64,000 nucleotides of DNA from Bacillus licheniformis DSM 13 = ATCC 14580 (GTDB lineage: Bacteria > Bacillota > Bacilli > Bacillales > Bacillaceae). Every line of letters starts with the position of its first letter. The first letter of the stretch is position 1. Below the pieces are notes generated by a model, which saw nothing but the letters and a program-made list of their open reading frames with translations, was not told where the DNA came from and made no database searches. Shown here piece by piece: positions 44,609 to 54,110 of this stretch. Where the stretch lies: assembly GCF_000011645.1 (NCBI RefSeq), contig NC_006270.3, positions 410,501 to 474,500 on the forward strand. The letters are read 5' to 3'. Made by a program: the position numbers and the translations under genes.

Positions 44609-45815
44609 AATTGTGCTCCTACTTGCCGCCATTGTCCTTCTTCAAGGGTGCTGGGATAAAAGAGAGCTGACAGATCTGCTGCTGATCACTGCCATCGGTA
44701 TTGATAAAGGTAAAGATACAGATTACGAATTAAGCTATCAGATCGTCAATCCGATCAATGTGACAGGCGGCCTTCAAGGCGGACAGGGAGGAGACAGGCC
44801 GCCGATTTCAAGCTATTCTGTGACGGGCAACAATCTGACGGAAATGAGCAGACATGCGTCAGCAAAAATGTCGCGGGAAATTTATTACTCCCACACCAAC
44901 CTCGTGGTTGTCGATGAAAAACTCGCCAAGGAGGAAGGCTTGATCAAAATTCTGGATGTTCTTGACCGGGACACCGATTTTCGTACAACGGCGACGATTA
45001 TTATTTCCCGCGGCCAAAAAGCGAAAACATTCATCCGGACGCTGACGCCGATCGATAAGATCCCGTCAAATAAAGTAAACAAAACGCTGCAATTTACCGA
45101 AGAGCATTTGGGAGAACATATGAAAACGAGCGTCCAGGATGTCATCAAGTGCTTAACATCGAAGGCAAAGCACCCGATTATTTCTTCCTTTAAAGTAACC
45201 GGAAACAAGGAAAAGGGTGAAAAAATGGAAAACGTGCAGTCTACATCTCCTGAGGCAATAGTCGAAGCGGACGGCTTGGCGGTCATTAAAGAGGGAAAGC
45301 TCGTCAATTGGCTTGAAGGCAAAACGGCGAGAGGCGTTTTATGGCTGCGCAATAAAATCAGCAGAACGTATTTGACAATTCCAATGAATCATGAGAGAGA
45401 TGCCGTCACATTTGACGTCATCCGCCAAAAAACAAAAATCGGATCTCACCTGAAAAACGGCAAACCGGCGATTTCGGTTGACGTGGCTATGGAAGGGGAC
45501 ATCGGCGAAACAACTGTGCCGATTCACCTGGATGATCCAAAAGTGCTGAGCGATATCGAAAGGAAGGTGGCAAAGGAACTGAAAAATGAATTGCAGAATA
45601 CGATTGACATTGTTAAGCGGAACAAGACGGATGTTCTGCAATTCGGTGATGTTGTGTATCGCACCCACCCCGAAGTGTGGAAAAAGATGGAGGGTGAATG
45701 GAGCAATCGGTATTTTCCTGACACAGACGTCGACATTACGGTTAATGCATACGTACGAAGAACAGGTTTAAGAAACAATCCGAACATTTTGAATCATCAT
45801 GAAGGGCGTTCTTGA
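44592..45815 (+). CDS. gerKC: Spore germination receptor lipoprotein GerKC
   Basis: A 407-aa lipoprotein with signal peptide and lipobox LLQGC (Cys20), then the family start WDKRELTDLLLITAIGIDKG. The start at 44592 gives exactly the expected length and overlaps gerKA. GerA-type C subunits are diacylglycerol-modified and sit on the outer face of the spore inner membrane, completing the ABC-subunit receptor. The A-C-B gene order is the known gerK order. Confidence 0.93.
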   Translation: MKRIVKIVLLLAAIVLLQGCWDKRELTDLLLITAIGIDKGKDTDYELSYQIVNPINVTGGLQGGQGGDRPPISSYSVTGNNLTEMSRHASAKMSREIYYSHTNLVVVDEKLAKEEGLIKILDVLDRDTDFRTTATIIISRGQKAKTFIRTLTPIDKIPSNKVNKTLQFTEEHLGEHMKTSVQDVIKCLTSKAKHPIISSFKVTGNKEKGEKMENVQSTSPEAIVEADGLAVIKEGKLVNWLEGKTARGVLWLRNKISRTYLTIPMNHERDAVTFDVIRQKTKIGSHLKNGKPAISVDVAMEGDIGETTVPIHLDDPKVLSDIERKVAKELKNELQNTIDIVKRNKTDVLQFGDVVYRTHPEVWKKMEGEWSNRYFPDTDVDITVNAYVRRTGLRNNPNILNHHEGRS

Positions 45816-45839
45816 ATGAAAGAGAGAGGAGGGCTTTAA

Positions 45840-46946
45840 ATGGAGAAAGCAAAAATCAGTGCTGCACAGCTGTTCGTGCTTATTGTTCTGTTTGAACTCA
45901 GCAGCTCTCTGCTGATTTTTCCAGGACAATCTGCCGAACAGGACGCCTGGATCGCGATCTTGTTCGGAACAGTCGGAGGGCTGGCTTTGTTTATGATGCA
46001 TCACTTTTTCTACCAGGTGAATCCCGACGCCTCTCCCTATGAAACGCTGATGAATATTTTTGGAAAACCGGTTGGCTGGAGCATGACATTTATCTACATT
46101 GTTTATTATTGTTACATTGCGGCAAGGGTTTTGCGCGATTTTGGAGAAATGCTGCTGACATCGGCTTATCCGAACACGCCGATTATCTTCGCTAATGGAT
46201 TGTTGATTGCAGTTTGTATTTTTACTGTGAGGAAGGGAATCGAGGTCCTTGCCCGTTCAGGCGAGCTGTTGTTTGGCATCATGTTTTGGCTTGCTGTCAC
46301 AGGCCTAATCCTGATAGTTTCGTCAGGCTTGATCAAACCGAAAGAGCTTTTGCCCATTCTTGGAAACGGACCCGGTCCGATGTTTCATGCCGTGTTCACG
46401 CAAACGCTGTATTTTCCGTTTGGAGAAATTATCGCCTTTACATTGATCCTGCCGTATTTAAAGGAAAAGAAACTAGCGAAAAAAGCCGGGTTGTTGGGAA
46501 TTGCCATCAGCGGCCTCATCCTGGCTTTTAATGTCGCATTGAACATCAGCGTGCTTGGCGTCGATCTCAATATGCGGTCGCGCTTCCCATTGCTGAGTAC
46601 GATCCAGACGATTCAAGTCGCCGAATTCTTGGACAGGCTTGATGTATTTTTCATGCTCGTGCTGGTGATTGGCGGTTTTTTTAAGATGAGCATTTTCATG
46701 TATGCCGTAACCGAAGGCGTGACCGTTTTATTCAAGCTTAAAAACCCCTCCAAAGTTGTTCATGTCATCGGCATTATTATTTTGATTTTGTCCGTCTCCA
46801 TTGCCAGCAATATTTCAGAGCATGTTAAAGAAGGAATCGAGTTTGTTCCATTATATGTCCATTTGCCGATGCAGGTGATCCTTCCCGCTTTTATTTGCAT
46901 AGTCACTTATGTGAAAATGAAAAAAAATAAAAAAAAGGCCATGTAA
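45840..46946 (+). CDS. gerKB: Spore germination receptor subunit B GerKB
   Basis: A 368-aa integral membrane protein with ten hydrophobic helices, related to amino acid permeases of the APC superfamily. It begins KISAAQLFVLIVLFELSSSL and contains PYETLMNIFGKPVGW and YFPFGEIIAFTLILPYL. GAGAGGAGGGC precedes the start. GerB-type subunits form the nutrient-binding and channel-linked part of the receptor. It is last in the operon. Confidence 0.93.
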   Translation: MEKAKISAAQLFVLIVLFELSSSLLIFPGQSAEQDAWIAILFGTVGGLALFMMHHFFYQVNPDASPYETLMNIFGKPVGWSMTFIYIVYYCYIAARVLRDFGEMLLTSAYPNTPIIFANGLLIAVCIFTVRKGIEVLARSGELLFGIMFWLAVTGLILIVSSGLIKPKELLPILGNGPGPMFHAVFTQTLYFPFGEIIAFTLILPYLKEKKLAKKAGLLGIAISGLILAFNVALNISVLGVDLNMRSRFPLLSTIQTIQVAEFLDRLDVFFMLVLVIGGFFKMSIFMYAVTEGVTVLFKLKNPSKVVHVIGIIILILSVSIASNISEHVKEGIEFVPLYVHLPMQVILPAFICIVTYVKMKKNKKKAM

Positions 46947-47001
46947 TGGATTGACCCCGCCCTTAGGGCACCCTTTAACATGACAGACGAGGTGAGGTTT
47001 G

Positions 47002-47730
47002 ATGCTCTATACGGTAAAAGAAGTGGCTCGCTTGGCGAATATCACGATCAAAACGCTGTACCACTATCATAAAATCGGACTTTTATGCCCCGCGGAGGTG
47101 ACGGATGCCGGCTATCGCCTTTACGGGGTAAAAGAGCTGGAACGGCTGCAGCACATCTTGTTTTATCGGGAGCTCGAATTTCCGCTCAAGGCAATTAAGC
47201 AAATACTGGACGGCAAAGCTGATCGACTGACGATTTTGTCTGAGCAGAAACGTCTTTTCACTGCCCGTTTGGACAGAATTAAACAGCTTATTTCTACGAT
47301 CGATCTCTCGATTCAGCAGGCCGGGAAAGGAGAAGCAATGGATCAATCAAGCATGTTCAAAGGGTTTTCAAGCAGCAGGGAATGGGAGGATGCGCTCGCT
47401 GAACAAAACCGCTATTTGAAGGAGGCGTATGATGTCGATTTGCTGAAAGGAGAACCAGTCATAGCGGAAGAAATGAATGAAAAAGCTGAAGAGGCGGCCC
47501 GTTTTATGAATGGAATGGCCGAAGCGCTCAGAGACGGAGTCAAACACGACCATGAACAAGTGAAGACTGCAATTAAACGGCACCTCAAGTTTTTGGGAAT
47601 TACGCCCGACGATTTTCAGTCCCAGACACGCTTCTTTATCGAAGACGATTTTCATCGCGGAATGCTTGAAAATCAGCAAACAGGCCTCTCGTATTATTTG
47701 GCTGCTGCTGCAGAAGCATTTGCTTCATAA
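47002..47730 (+). CDS. MerR-family regulator with TipAS-type ligand-binding domain
   Basis: A 242-aa regulator. An N-terminal MerR winged helix (LYTVKEVARLANITIKTLYHYHKIGLL) is followed by a dimerisation coiled coil (about 75-110) and a C-terminal all-helical TipAS-like domain (about 120-240, ending FFIEDDFHRGMLENQQTGLSY), which in TipA binds peptide antibiotics. GAGGTGAGG precedes the ATG at 47002. It is a likely self-activating multidrug-response regulator. Its usual target would be a nearby transporter; the closest is yclHI, which is convergent and has its own YclJK system. Confidence 0.85.
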   Translation: MLYTVKEVARLANITIKTLYHYHKIGLLCPAEVTDAGYRLYGVKELERLQHILFYRELEFPLKAIKQILDGKADRLTILSEQKRLFTARLDRIKQLISTIDLSIQQAGKGEAMDQSSMFKGFSSSREWEDALAEQNRYLKEAYDVDLLKGEPVIAEEMNEKAEEAARFMNGMAEALRDGVKHDHEQVKTAIKRHLKFLGITPDDFQSQTRFFIEDDFHRGMLENQQTGLSYYLAAAAEAFAS

Positions 47731-47736
47731 TAAAAG

Positions 47737-47764
47737 AAGGGGAACGGCTCATGCCGCTCCCCTT
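47737..47764. terminator. Terminator between the MerR gene and yclH
   Basis: AAGGGGAACGGC pairs with GCCGCTCCCCTT around a TCAT loop, between two convergent genes; the downstream arm touches the yclH stop codon. Confidence 0.75.
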
Positions 47765-48446
47765 ATCCTGCTGATATGCGTTTTTTGACGGTAAAGCCGC
47801 CCCTTGAAAGCGTGATGTTGACATCGGATACCTTTGCGATCTGTTCATCATGGGTGACCATGATGACGCATTTGTTTTCTTGGTGGGCAAGGTTTTGAAA
47901 GAGCCGGACGATGTCTTTTGATGTATCTTCATCCAAATTGCCTGTCGGTTCATCGGCGACGATTAAATCCGTGTCACAGCAGAACGCTCTGATGATGGAG
48001 ACACGCTGCTGCTGGCCGCCGCTTAATGTCAATACTTTCTGTCTGGCCTGCTTTTCGCCGATGCCGACCTTTTCGAGCATCTCCAAAGCGTATTGTTCCT
48101 TGTTTTTGACCTGAGATCCGGTGATTTCCATGGCCGACGTGATATTTTGGAGAGCCGTCATATACGGCAGCAGGTTATAGGACTGAAAAACGATCGATAC
48201 ATATTGATTGCGGAAGCTGGTCAGTCCGATTTTTGAAATGTTTTCTCCTTTGTAGAGGATGTTCCCCTCTTTTGGCGCGTCAAGTCCGCCCGCCAACGAT
48301 AAAAAGGTGGTTTTGCCGGAACCGGAAGTCCCGACAATCGTATATAAGAGTCCTTGGCTGAATTGAATGCTGATATCCTCGAATAGAGGCTGATCCTGAT
48401 TTTTATACCAATAGCCGACATTCTGAAATTCTAAAATACTGCCCAT
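47763..48446 (-). CDS. yclH: ABC transporter ATP-binding protein YclH
   Basis: A 227-aa MacB/LolD-type ATPase. Walker A GTSGSGKT is at residues 39-46, signature LSGGQQQRVSIIRAF, Walker B LIVADEPTGNLDED, and the MacB-family Q-loop SYNLLPYMTALQN. The start at 48446 has GAAGTGAAG upstream. It follows yclI by 15 bp; together they form a MacB-like exporter or stress-sensing complex of unknown substrate, divergent from the yclJK two-component genes as in B. subtilis. Confidence 0.88.
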   Translation of the reverse strand: MGSILEFQNVGYWYKNQDQPLFEDISIQFSQGLLYTIVGTSGSGKTTFLSLAGGLDAPKEGNILYKGENISKIGLTSFRNQYVSIVFQSYNLLPYMTALQNITSAMEITGSQVKNKEQYALEMLEKVGIGEKQARQKVLTLSGGQQQRVSIIRAFCCDTDLIVADEPTGNLDEDTSKDIVRLFQNLAHQENKCVIMVTHDEQIAKVSDVNITLSRGGFTVKKRISAG

Positions 48447-48461
48447 AATCTTCACTTCTTT

Positions 48462-49901
48462 CTATTCTTGTTTTGTTAAAATCGTTTTCGGATGGAGCCT
48501 TAAAACAGATATGGACGGAAGGAGTGTCGCGAACATCGCAATTAAAAGGCCGATTCCGCCAAGTGCCATTAAGTTCCCGAAGGATACTTGAATGTCGAGC
48601 TGATCAATGGCTGAGACTTGAGCAGTACTTTGTCCGAAGAAGCCTCCGCCGCCTGGGCCCATCATTCCGCCTGCAGACTGGCTAGCTGACGTTTGTTCGA
48701 TTTGCTGGCTCAAGAGCTGGTTCCCGATTTGCTTTGCAATCAGGCTGCCGGTTAATGCTGAGATCCCGATGGCAAGCACTGCGATCATTAAGATTTCGGT
48801 TAAAAACTGTCCGATGAGTTTCCGGCGTTTTTCGCCGATCGCCATCAGAACACCCATTTCGTATTTTCTCTCCCTGATTGACATCATGACGATCAGTCCG
48901 AGAATCACCGCCCCGGCGACCGTGACAAGATAGACGACATTTTTCGAGAAGGAGGCGACATTTTCAATCGGGCCGACCATCTGCTGGTACAACTGGTCAT
49001 TGGCGTCCAATGTGAATGTATCCAAATCAATGCCTGTTTTCTTGGCAGCCGCAATGAAAGCGTCGATGTTGGAGGCGTCGTCCATATTGTAGACCGCTTC
49101 ATCTATCGCGTTTTGATAATCGTCGCCTTTTAAGGCCGATGCCGCCGTATATGGTGTATAGATTTTGTTATAAGGGTTTAAAAAGGCGAAGTTTTGCGCT
49201 TGATTGTCTCCGGATGAAGTCGTTTTATAGATTCCGACGATTTTTAAATTGATCGTTGCATCTTCATCGCTGCTCGCTTTGACTTTGATCGTATCGCCGA
49301 CCTTCAGCTCGTTTTCTTCGGCAAGCGTTTCTTCAATCACGGCGACTTTTTCATTCACATCATCCTTTGTTAAAGCACGGCCTTCCGTGATCTTGGACGT
49401 CCCGTCGGCAAATTCGTCGACGAGGGCTGTGCTTGTCACACCTTCGATTGATACGTCAGCCTGCATCATTTGCCGGCCGCCCTGTTCATTGCCGCCCGAT
49501 CCGGCCGGCTGATCGCTGTTTGAGTCCGTTGAATCCTCGTCACCGCTTTCGATCGGATCGAAGTTGTCCGCTAAAGCAGATGTTGAGGAGATGAAGTTAT
49601 AGCTTTTGACATGGTAAAGGCTCGCAAGTTTCTCGGCTGATTTGAGAGAAACGGGGGTCGATTCAAACCTTTTCCGGTCTCCTGAGTCCTGCTGTTCTTT
49701 CATCATTTTTTCCCTGTCAACTTTGAGCGTGACGCTGCCTCCGAGCTGTTCCCTCGCCAGTTCGCTCGATTTCACGGCTGCCGACTGGATCGTAATTCCT
49801 GTCAGCACGAGCACGCAAATCATCGTGAAAACAAACAATTGTAAAAGTGTTTTTCCTTTTTTCGCTTTCATGCTCCAAAAGGCTCGTTTGAAAAAATTCA
49901 T
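48462..49901 (-). CDS. yclI: MacB/FtsX-type ABC permease YclI
   Basis: A 479-aa permease. The N-terminal helix (about 21-42) is followed by a large extracytoplasmic MacB periplasmic-core-like domain (about 45-330) and three C-terminal helices of the FtsX fold (GAVILGLIVMMSIRERKYEMG marks the family). The start at 49901 (MNFFKRAFWSMKAKKGKT) has GGAGG about ten bases upstream. Two low-complexity Gly/Met/Ser/Asp-rich loops are notable (DSTDSNSDQPAGSGG and GGMMGPGGGGFFG). It pairs with YclH. Confidence 0.88.
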   Translation of the reverse strand: MNFFKRAFWSMKAKKGKTLLQLFVFTMICVLVLTGITIQSAAVKSSELAREQLGGSVTLKVDREKMMKEQQDSGDRKRFESTPVSLKSAEKLASLYHVKSYNFISSTSALADNFDPIESGDEDSTDSNSDQPAGSGGNEQGGRQMMQADVSIEGVTSTALVDEFADGTSKITEGRALTKDDVNEKVAVIEETLAEENELKVGDTIKVKASSDEDATINLKIVGIYKTTSSGDNQAQNFAFLNPYNKIYTPYTAASALKGDDYQNAIDEAVYNMDDASNIDAFIAAAKKTGIDLDTFTLDANDQLYQQMVGPIENVASFSKNVVYLVTVAGAVILGLIVMMSIRERKYEMGVLMAIGEKRRKLIGQFLTEILMIAVLAIGISALTGSLIAKQIGNQLLSQQIEQTSASQSAGGMMGPGGGGFFGQSTAQVSAIDQLDIQVSFGNLMALGGIGLLIAMFATLLPSISVLRLHPKTILTKQE

Positions 49902-49997
49902 AACGCGTGATTCCTCCGTATCTATTTCATTTATTATTGCTGCCAAATCTAACGGCAGCAGGACTTTTGCCTTATGCTTGATTTCATCTTAGCCGCT

Positions 49998-50018
49998 ACT
50001 TATGAATAAATTATGACC
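49998..50018. promoter_or_regulatory. Direct repeat in the yclI-yclJ divergent region, candidate YclJ box
   Basis: On the minus strand TCATAATT and TCATAAGT repeat with 11-bp periodicity, the arrangement typical of OmpR-type regulator sites. Assignment to YclJ is by position. Confidence 0.4.
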
Positions 50019-50118
50019 AAACTGTTGCCAGACCTTTAAATGTTCAGAATGGAATTGAGAAATGGCTGGGCCCTATGTAAAATGAATCTAACGTTTGTCT
50101 AGCGGAGGCACTTTTACG

Positions 50119-50805
50119 ATGAAAATATTAATGATTGAAGATAATTTAAGCGTATGTACTATGACAGAGATGTTTTTTGCAAAAGAAGGATTTGAAACAG
50201 AGTTCGTCCATGACGGACTCGAAGGATATAACCGTTTTAAATCAGGTGATTGGGATTTGCTGATCATCGATATCATGCTGCCGTCGATGGATGGGGTCAC
50301 GATCTGCAAAAAGGTCAGAGAAGAGAGCACGGTTCCGATTATTATGCTGACGGCAAAGGATACGGAATCAGACCAGGTGCTCGGTTTTGAGCTCGGGGCT
50401 GATGATTATGTGACCAAGCCGTTCAGCCCTTTGGCGCTTGTGGCGAGAATCAAAGCGGTGAGCCGGAGATATCAAAACGCCGGCCGGCAGGATTCCGCTG
50501 ACAGCGACACGCTTGAAACGGAACATTTTAAAATCAATAAAAAAACGAGAGAAGTGTTTTTGGACGGCGTTCAAATTCAAAATTTGACGCCTAAGGAGTT
50601 CGATTTATTGTATTACTTGGTGCAAAGCCCGAAACAGGTTTTTTCAAGGGAGCAGCTGCTTGAGCAGGTTTGGGGATACCAATTCTACGGAGACGAGCGG
50701 ACTGTGGATGTTCATATTAAACGGCTGAGAAAAAAGCTTGGCAGCGACTCGCGGCCGTTTCTTTACACCGTATGGGGAGTAGGGTACAAGTTCGATGAAG
50801 ATTAA
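50119..50805 (+). CDS. yclJ: OmpR-family response regulator YclJ
   Basis: A 228-aa two-component regulator. The receiver domain has the phosphorylated D51 in LLIIDIMLPSMDG and a Lys in ADDYVTKPFSP. The C-terminal winged helix of OmpR type includes LTPKEFDLLYYLVQSPKQVFSREQ and RTVDVHIKRLRKKL. The start at 50119 has GGAGG about nine bases upstream. It overlaps yclK by 11 bp. YclJK is a known B. subtilis system linked to oxygen limitation; the signal is unknown. Confidence 0.92.
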   Translation: MKILMIEDNLSVCTMTEMFFAKEGFETEFVHDGLEGYNRFKSGDWDLLIIDIMLPSMDGVTICKKVREESTVPIIMLTAKDTESDQVLGFELGADDYVTKPFSPLALVARIKAVSRRYQNAGRQDSADSDTLETEHFKINKKTREVFLDGVQIQNLTPKEFDLLYYLVQSPKQVFSREQLLEQVWGYQFYGDERTVDVHIKRLRKKLGSDSRPFLYTVWGVGYKFDED

Positions 50806-52222
50806 GTATCTCTATCAGCTGCTGGCCAGTCACATCAGTATATTAGTCTTGGCTTTTCTCATCACGGGGGCGCTGTTTTCACACTTTGCCAAAGACTTTG
50901 CATACGAGAGCAAAGTCGATGAGCTGTCTTCCTACGGCTACCGCATCATGGGCGAAATGGAGATGCGGCCGAAAGGAGCGCCGGCCATTATGAAGCCGTT
51001 TGAGGAAATTTTGCGAAGCAGGAAGATCAGCTTTTTTCTGTTTAATGAAAAGAAAGAGATCTTGATGACGCCGGCCGATTTGCGGCCGCGAAAACTGCTG
51101 CTCAGTGATGAAGAATGGAAAGAGCTTAAAGATGGAAAGGCCGTTGTCGTCAAAACCGACTTTAACCGTTTTAATGAGGAAGTATCGGTCGTCGCTCTGC
51201 CCAACATCGTCAACAATGAATTTCAGGGAGGCATTCTGCTGACCGCTCCGATCAGCGGGACCGAAGAAATGATCAGCGACATGAACCGCTTTATGCTCTT
51301 TACGGCGGCGGGTGTCATCTTAGTCGCTATTCTCTTAAGCTGGCTGACGTCGAAATTCCATGTCGCCCGCATTCAGAAGCTCCGCGACGCCACGAAAAAA
51401 GTCGCGGCCGGGGATTATGACATCCATATCGAAAACCGCAATAAGGATGAAATCGGTGATTTGGGCGACGACTTTAACATTATGGCCCGCAAGCTAAAAA
51501 GCTCAAGCGAGGAAATCGACCGGCTCGAAAAGCGGAGAAGGCAGTTTATCACTGACGTTTCACATGAGCTGAAGACGCCGCTGACGACGATCAGCGGTTT
51601 AGTGGAAGGGATGAACAGCCAGACGATACCCGAAGACCAGCAGGATAAATGTATGAAGCTGATCACGGAGGAGACAAAAAGGCTGATTCGCCTCGTCAAC
51701 GAAAACCTTGATTATGAAAAAATCCGCTCCAACCAGATTACATTGCAAAAGCTGCATTATCCGCTGATCGAAGTGTTTGAAATCATTAAAGAGCAGCTGG
51801 CGCTTCAGGCGGAGGAGAGACAGAATCAGCTGATCCTCGATGTGGAAGATCATGTAATGGTCAATGCCGATTACGACCGGCTCATCCAGATTCTCGTCAA
51901 TATTACGAAGAACAGCATTCAATTCACAACGAACGGAACCGTTTGGCTGAGAGGCCGGGAAGACTACAAGGAGACGGTGATCGAAGTAGAGGATACCGGA
52001 ATCGGCATTGATGAAAATGATATCGAAAACATTTGGGATCGTTTTTATAAAGCGGATTTATCACGGACAAACACACCTTACGGAGAATACGGGCTGGGGC
52101 TGTCGATCGTCAGACAGCTCGTCTCCCTTCACAACGGCACGGTAGAGATTGAAAGCGAGAAAAACAAAGGAACAAAATTTATCATCCGCCTGCCGCTGAC
52201 GGCGAGAGATGATGATGAATAG
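50795..52222 (+). CDS. yclK: Sensor histidine kinase YclK
   Basis: A 475-aa membrane kinase: helix 1 (about 8-30), extracytoplasmic sensor (about 31-165), helix 2 (about 167-187), HAMP, then the HisKA motif FITDVSHELKTPLTTISGLV carrying the phosphorylated His, and a HATPase domain with NITKNSIQFT, DTGIGID and GLGLSIVRQLV. It overlaps yclJ, its cognate regulator. A strong terminator follows directly. Confidence 0.92.
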   Translation: MKIKYLYQLLASHISILVLAFLITGALFSHFAKDFAYESKVDELSSYGYRIMGEMEMRPKGAPAIMKPFEEILRSRKISFFLFNEKKEILMTPADLRPRKLLLSDEEWKELKDGKAVVVKTDFNRFNEEVSVVALPNIVNNEFQGGILLTAPISGTEEMISDMNRFMLFTAAGVILVAILLSWLTSKFHVARIQKLRDATKKVAAGDYDIHIENRNKDEIGDLGDDFNIMARKLKSSSEEIDRLEKRRRQFITDVSHELKTPLTTISGLVEGMNSQTIPEDQQDKCMKLITEETKRLIRLVNENLDYEKIRSNQITLQKLHYPLIEVFEIIKEQLALQAEERQNQLILDVEDHVMVNADYDRLIQILVNITKNSIQFTTNGTVWLRGREDYKETVIEVEDTGIGIDENDIENIWDRFYKADLSRTNTPYGEYGLGLSIVRQLVSLHNGTVEIESEKNKGTKFIIRLPLTARDDDE

Positions 52223-52223
52223 A

Positions 52224-52254
52224 AACCCGCCAGACAGCGTCTGGCGGGTTTTTG
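52224..52254. terminator. Bidirectional terminator after yclK
   Basis: AACCCGCCAGAC / GTCTGGCGGGTT with a 3-base loop, T run on the plus strand; it lies between convergent yclK and the chemoreceptor gene. Confidence 0.9.
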
Positions 52255-53973
52255 TTAATCTTTAATTTTGAATTTCTGAATCAGGTGCTGCAGCTCTTCG
52301 GCGTTTTGCGCGAGGATCTGTGATGCGGCGGCGATTTCTTCCATTGAAGCAAGCTGCTCCTGGGTTGCCGCACTAACCGTTTGCGTGCTTCCCGCTGCAG
52401 TCTCGGCTACTTCTTTGACGCCGGAAATCGCGGTTTCGATTTCGCTTGTGCCGGCTGTCAGGTTTTTCACCAAGTTTGTCACATCATTGATCTGTGTGAC
52501 AACCTCAGTTATCGAGTTTTCGATTTTTTGGAAAGCGCCTCCGGCTTCATGAACGACGACAAGTCCTTCTTTGACTTCGCCGGTTGCCGAAATGACCGAG
52601 TTCATCGTCTGCTTTGTATCGTTTTGAATGATCGTAATCAACCTTGTAATCTGTTCTGCTGACTGGGCCGATTGCTCGGCTAATTTTCTGACTTCATCCG
52701 CGACGACGGCAAAGCCTTTTCCTTGTTCTCCAGCCCTGGCCGCTTCAATGGCCGCGTTTAAAGCTAGCAGGTTCGTTTGTTCAGCGATGCTCGTAATCAC
52801 TTCGGTAATATTCCCGATCTCATTTGAACGTTCTGTTAAATGTTTAAATGCTTCTGAAAGAGAAACGACCGTTTCATTAATAGACTGCATTTGTGCGCTC
52901 ACTTTATCAATGGCTTTCGTGCCTTCAAGCGACATCTTCGCCGTCTGGTCTGCGGTGGCGGCTGCCTTTTCGGCGCTAGAAGAAATTCTTCCGGCAAACT
53001 CGGTCATTCCCTTAATAACGGTTCTGCTGTTTTCAACGCTTTCCACCTGCTGATCAGAGCCTACCGCAAGCTCCTGGATCGTCGTTGAGATGTACTCGCT
53101 CGCCTTTGTGCTTTCATCAGCGCTGGCGCTCAATTCTTGTGATGATGAAGCAACTTGGTGGGACGTTTCGCCGACCGTTTCAATGATCGAACGGACGCCT
53201 GCTACCATTTTGTTAAACGATGCGGTCAGCAATCCCAATTCATCCTTCGATTGATATGTTCCTTTGACAGTAAAATCGCCTTGCTCTGTTTCTGCGAACA
53301 GCGCCTGAATGTCTTTGATCGGCTTTGTGATCAGCCTTGTCATTAAGAGTCCGATCGAGATGGATAAAACAAGCGATGCTGCGATCACAATGATGAGAAG
53401 CGTGATGATGGAACCGGCTTCTTTAGAATCCCGCTGATAGATCGTTTTGGCGTTGTCAGCATTTAGCGTTTGAATGTCTTCAATCAGCTGGTTGACCGTT
53501 TCTCTTTGAGGCTCCATCTCTTTTAGATAGACATCATAAGCTTTGTCATTTTCGTTCTTCACCGCCAAGCTGAGCATCTGGCTGCTGATATCTTGCAATT
53601 TCTTGTATTCGCTTTTGAAGCTCTCGTATTTTTCAGAGACGTTGTCCATTAATTTCAGCTGATCGATCTTTTCCATTAAGGTGTTGTTTTCTTCGTTTTT
53701 TTCCTTGATGTTTTTTTGCAAAGTTTCATTTCGATCGCTGTCTTTCGTCACCATTAACTCGAATTTGTACGTATCAAGATCGAGGTTGTTCGCTTTTAAT
53801 CTTGCAAACAACTGGTTGGGAATCAATTGATCTTGATAGATCATCTCGGAACCTTTGGAAAGCTTGCTCAGCCCGCCTACCCCCTGGATGCCTACAATTG
53901 ACAAAGCCAGCGCCGAAATGATAATGATGACAAACAGTTTGCTTCTGATTTTTATATTTCTCAACAGATTCAT
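52255..53973 (-). CDS. Methyl-accepting chemotaxis protein with 4-helix-bundle sensor
   Basis: A 572-aa chemoreceptor. The start at 53973 (MNLLRNIKIRSKL) has GGGAG upstream. Helix 1 (about 12-32) precedes a helical ligand domain of the 4HB_MCP type (about 35-185, rich in Lys/Glu with KEMEPQRETVNQLIEDIQ), then helix 2 (about 190-210), HAMP (TKPIKDIQALFAETEQGDF) and a signalling coiled coil with the tip EQTNLLALNAAIEAARAGEQ. It resembles B. subtilis YvaQ/YoaH. In B. subtilis the position between yclK and thrD is occupied by rapC-phrC, absent here. Ligand unknown. Confidence 0.85.
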   Translation of the reverse strand: MNLLRNIKIRSKLFVIIIISALALSIVGIQGVGGLSKLSKGSEMIYQDQLIPNQLFARLKANNLDLDTYKFELMVTKDSDRNETLQKNIKEKNEENNTLMEKIDQLKLMDNVSEKYESFKSEYKKLQDISSQMLSLAVKNENDKAYDVYLKEMEPQRETVNQLIEDIQTLNADNAKTIYQRDSKEAGSIITLLIIVIAASLVLSISIGLLMTRLITKPIKDIQALFAETEQGDFTVKGTYQSKDELGLLTASFNKMVAGVRSIIETVGETSHQVASSSQELSASADESTKASEYISTTIQELAVGSDQQVESVENSRTVIKGMTEFAGRISSSAEKAAATADQTAKMSLEGTKAIDKVSAQMQSINETVVSLSEAFKHLTERSNEIGNITEVITSIAEQTNLLALNAAIEAARAGEQGKGFAVVADEVRKLAEQSAQSAEQITRLITIIQNDTKQTMNSVISATGEVKEGLVVVHEAGGAFQKIENSITEVVTQINDVTNLVKNLTAGTSEIETAISGVKEVAETAAGSTQTVSAATQEQLASMEEIAAASQILAQNAEELQHLIQKFKIKD

Positions 53974-54080
53974 ATGGTGTTCTCCCATCAATTTATTTAC
54001 TTTACATATCGGCTTTCAAAACGGTTTTGTGAATCAATTTAGGGCAGGCAATTTAAGGGAAGGGGACATTTTCTGACAAC

Positions 54081-54110
54081 AAAAAAACCCCATAAAAAAG
54101 GGGCTTTTTT
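54081..54110 (-). terminator. Terminator after thrD
   Basis: On the minus strand GCCCC and GGGG pair around an A/T loop, followed by seven T. The stem is short, and its first bases overlap the thrD stop. Confidence 0.65.

Noticed and set aside
46961..46971. GCCCTTAGGGC mini-palindrome after gerKB
   Set aside because: Stem of about five pairs without a T run; insufficient for a terminator.
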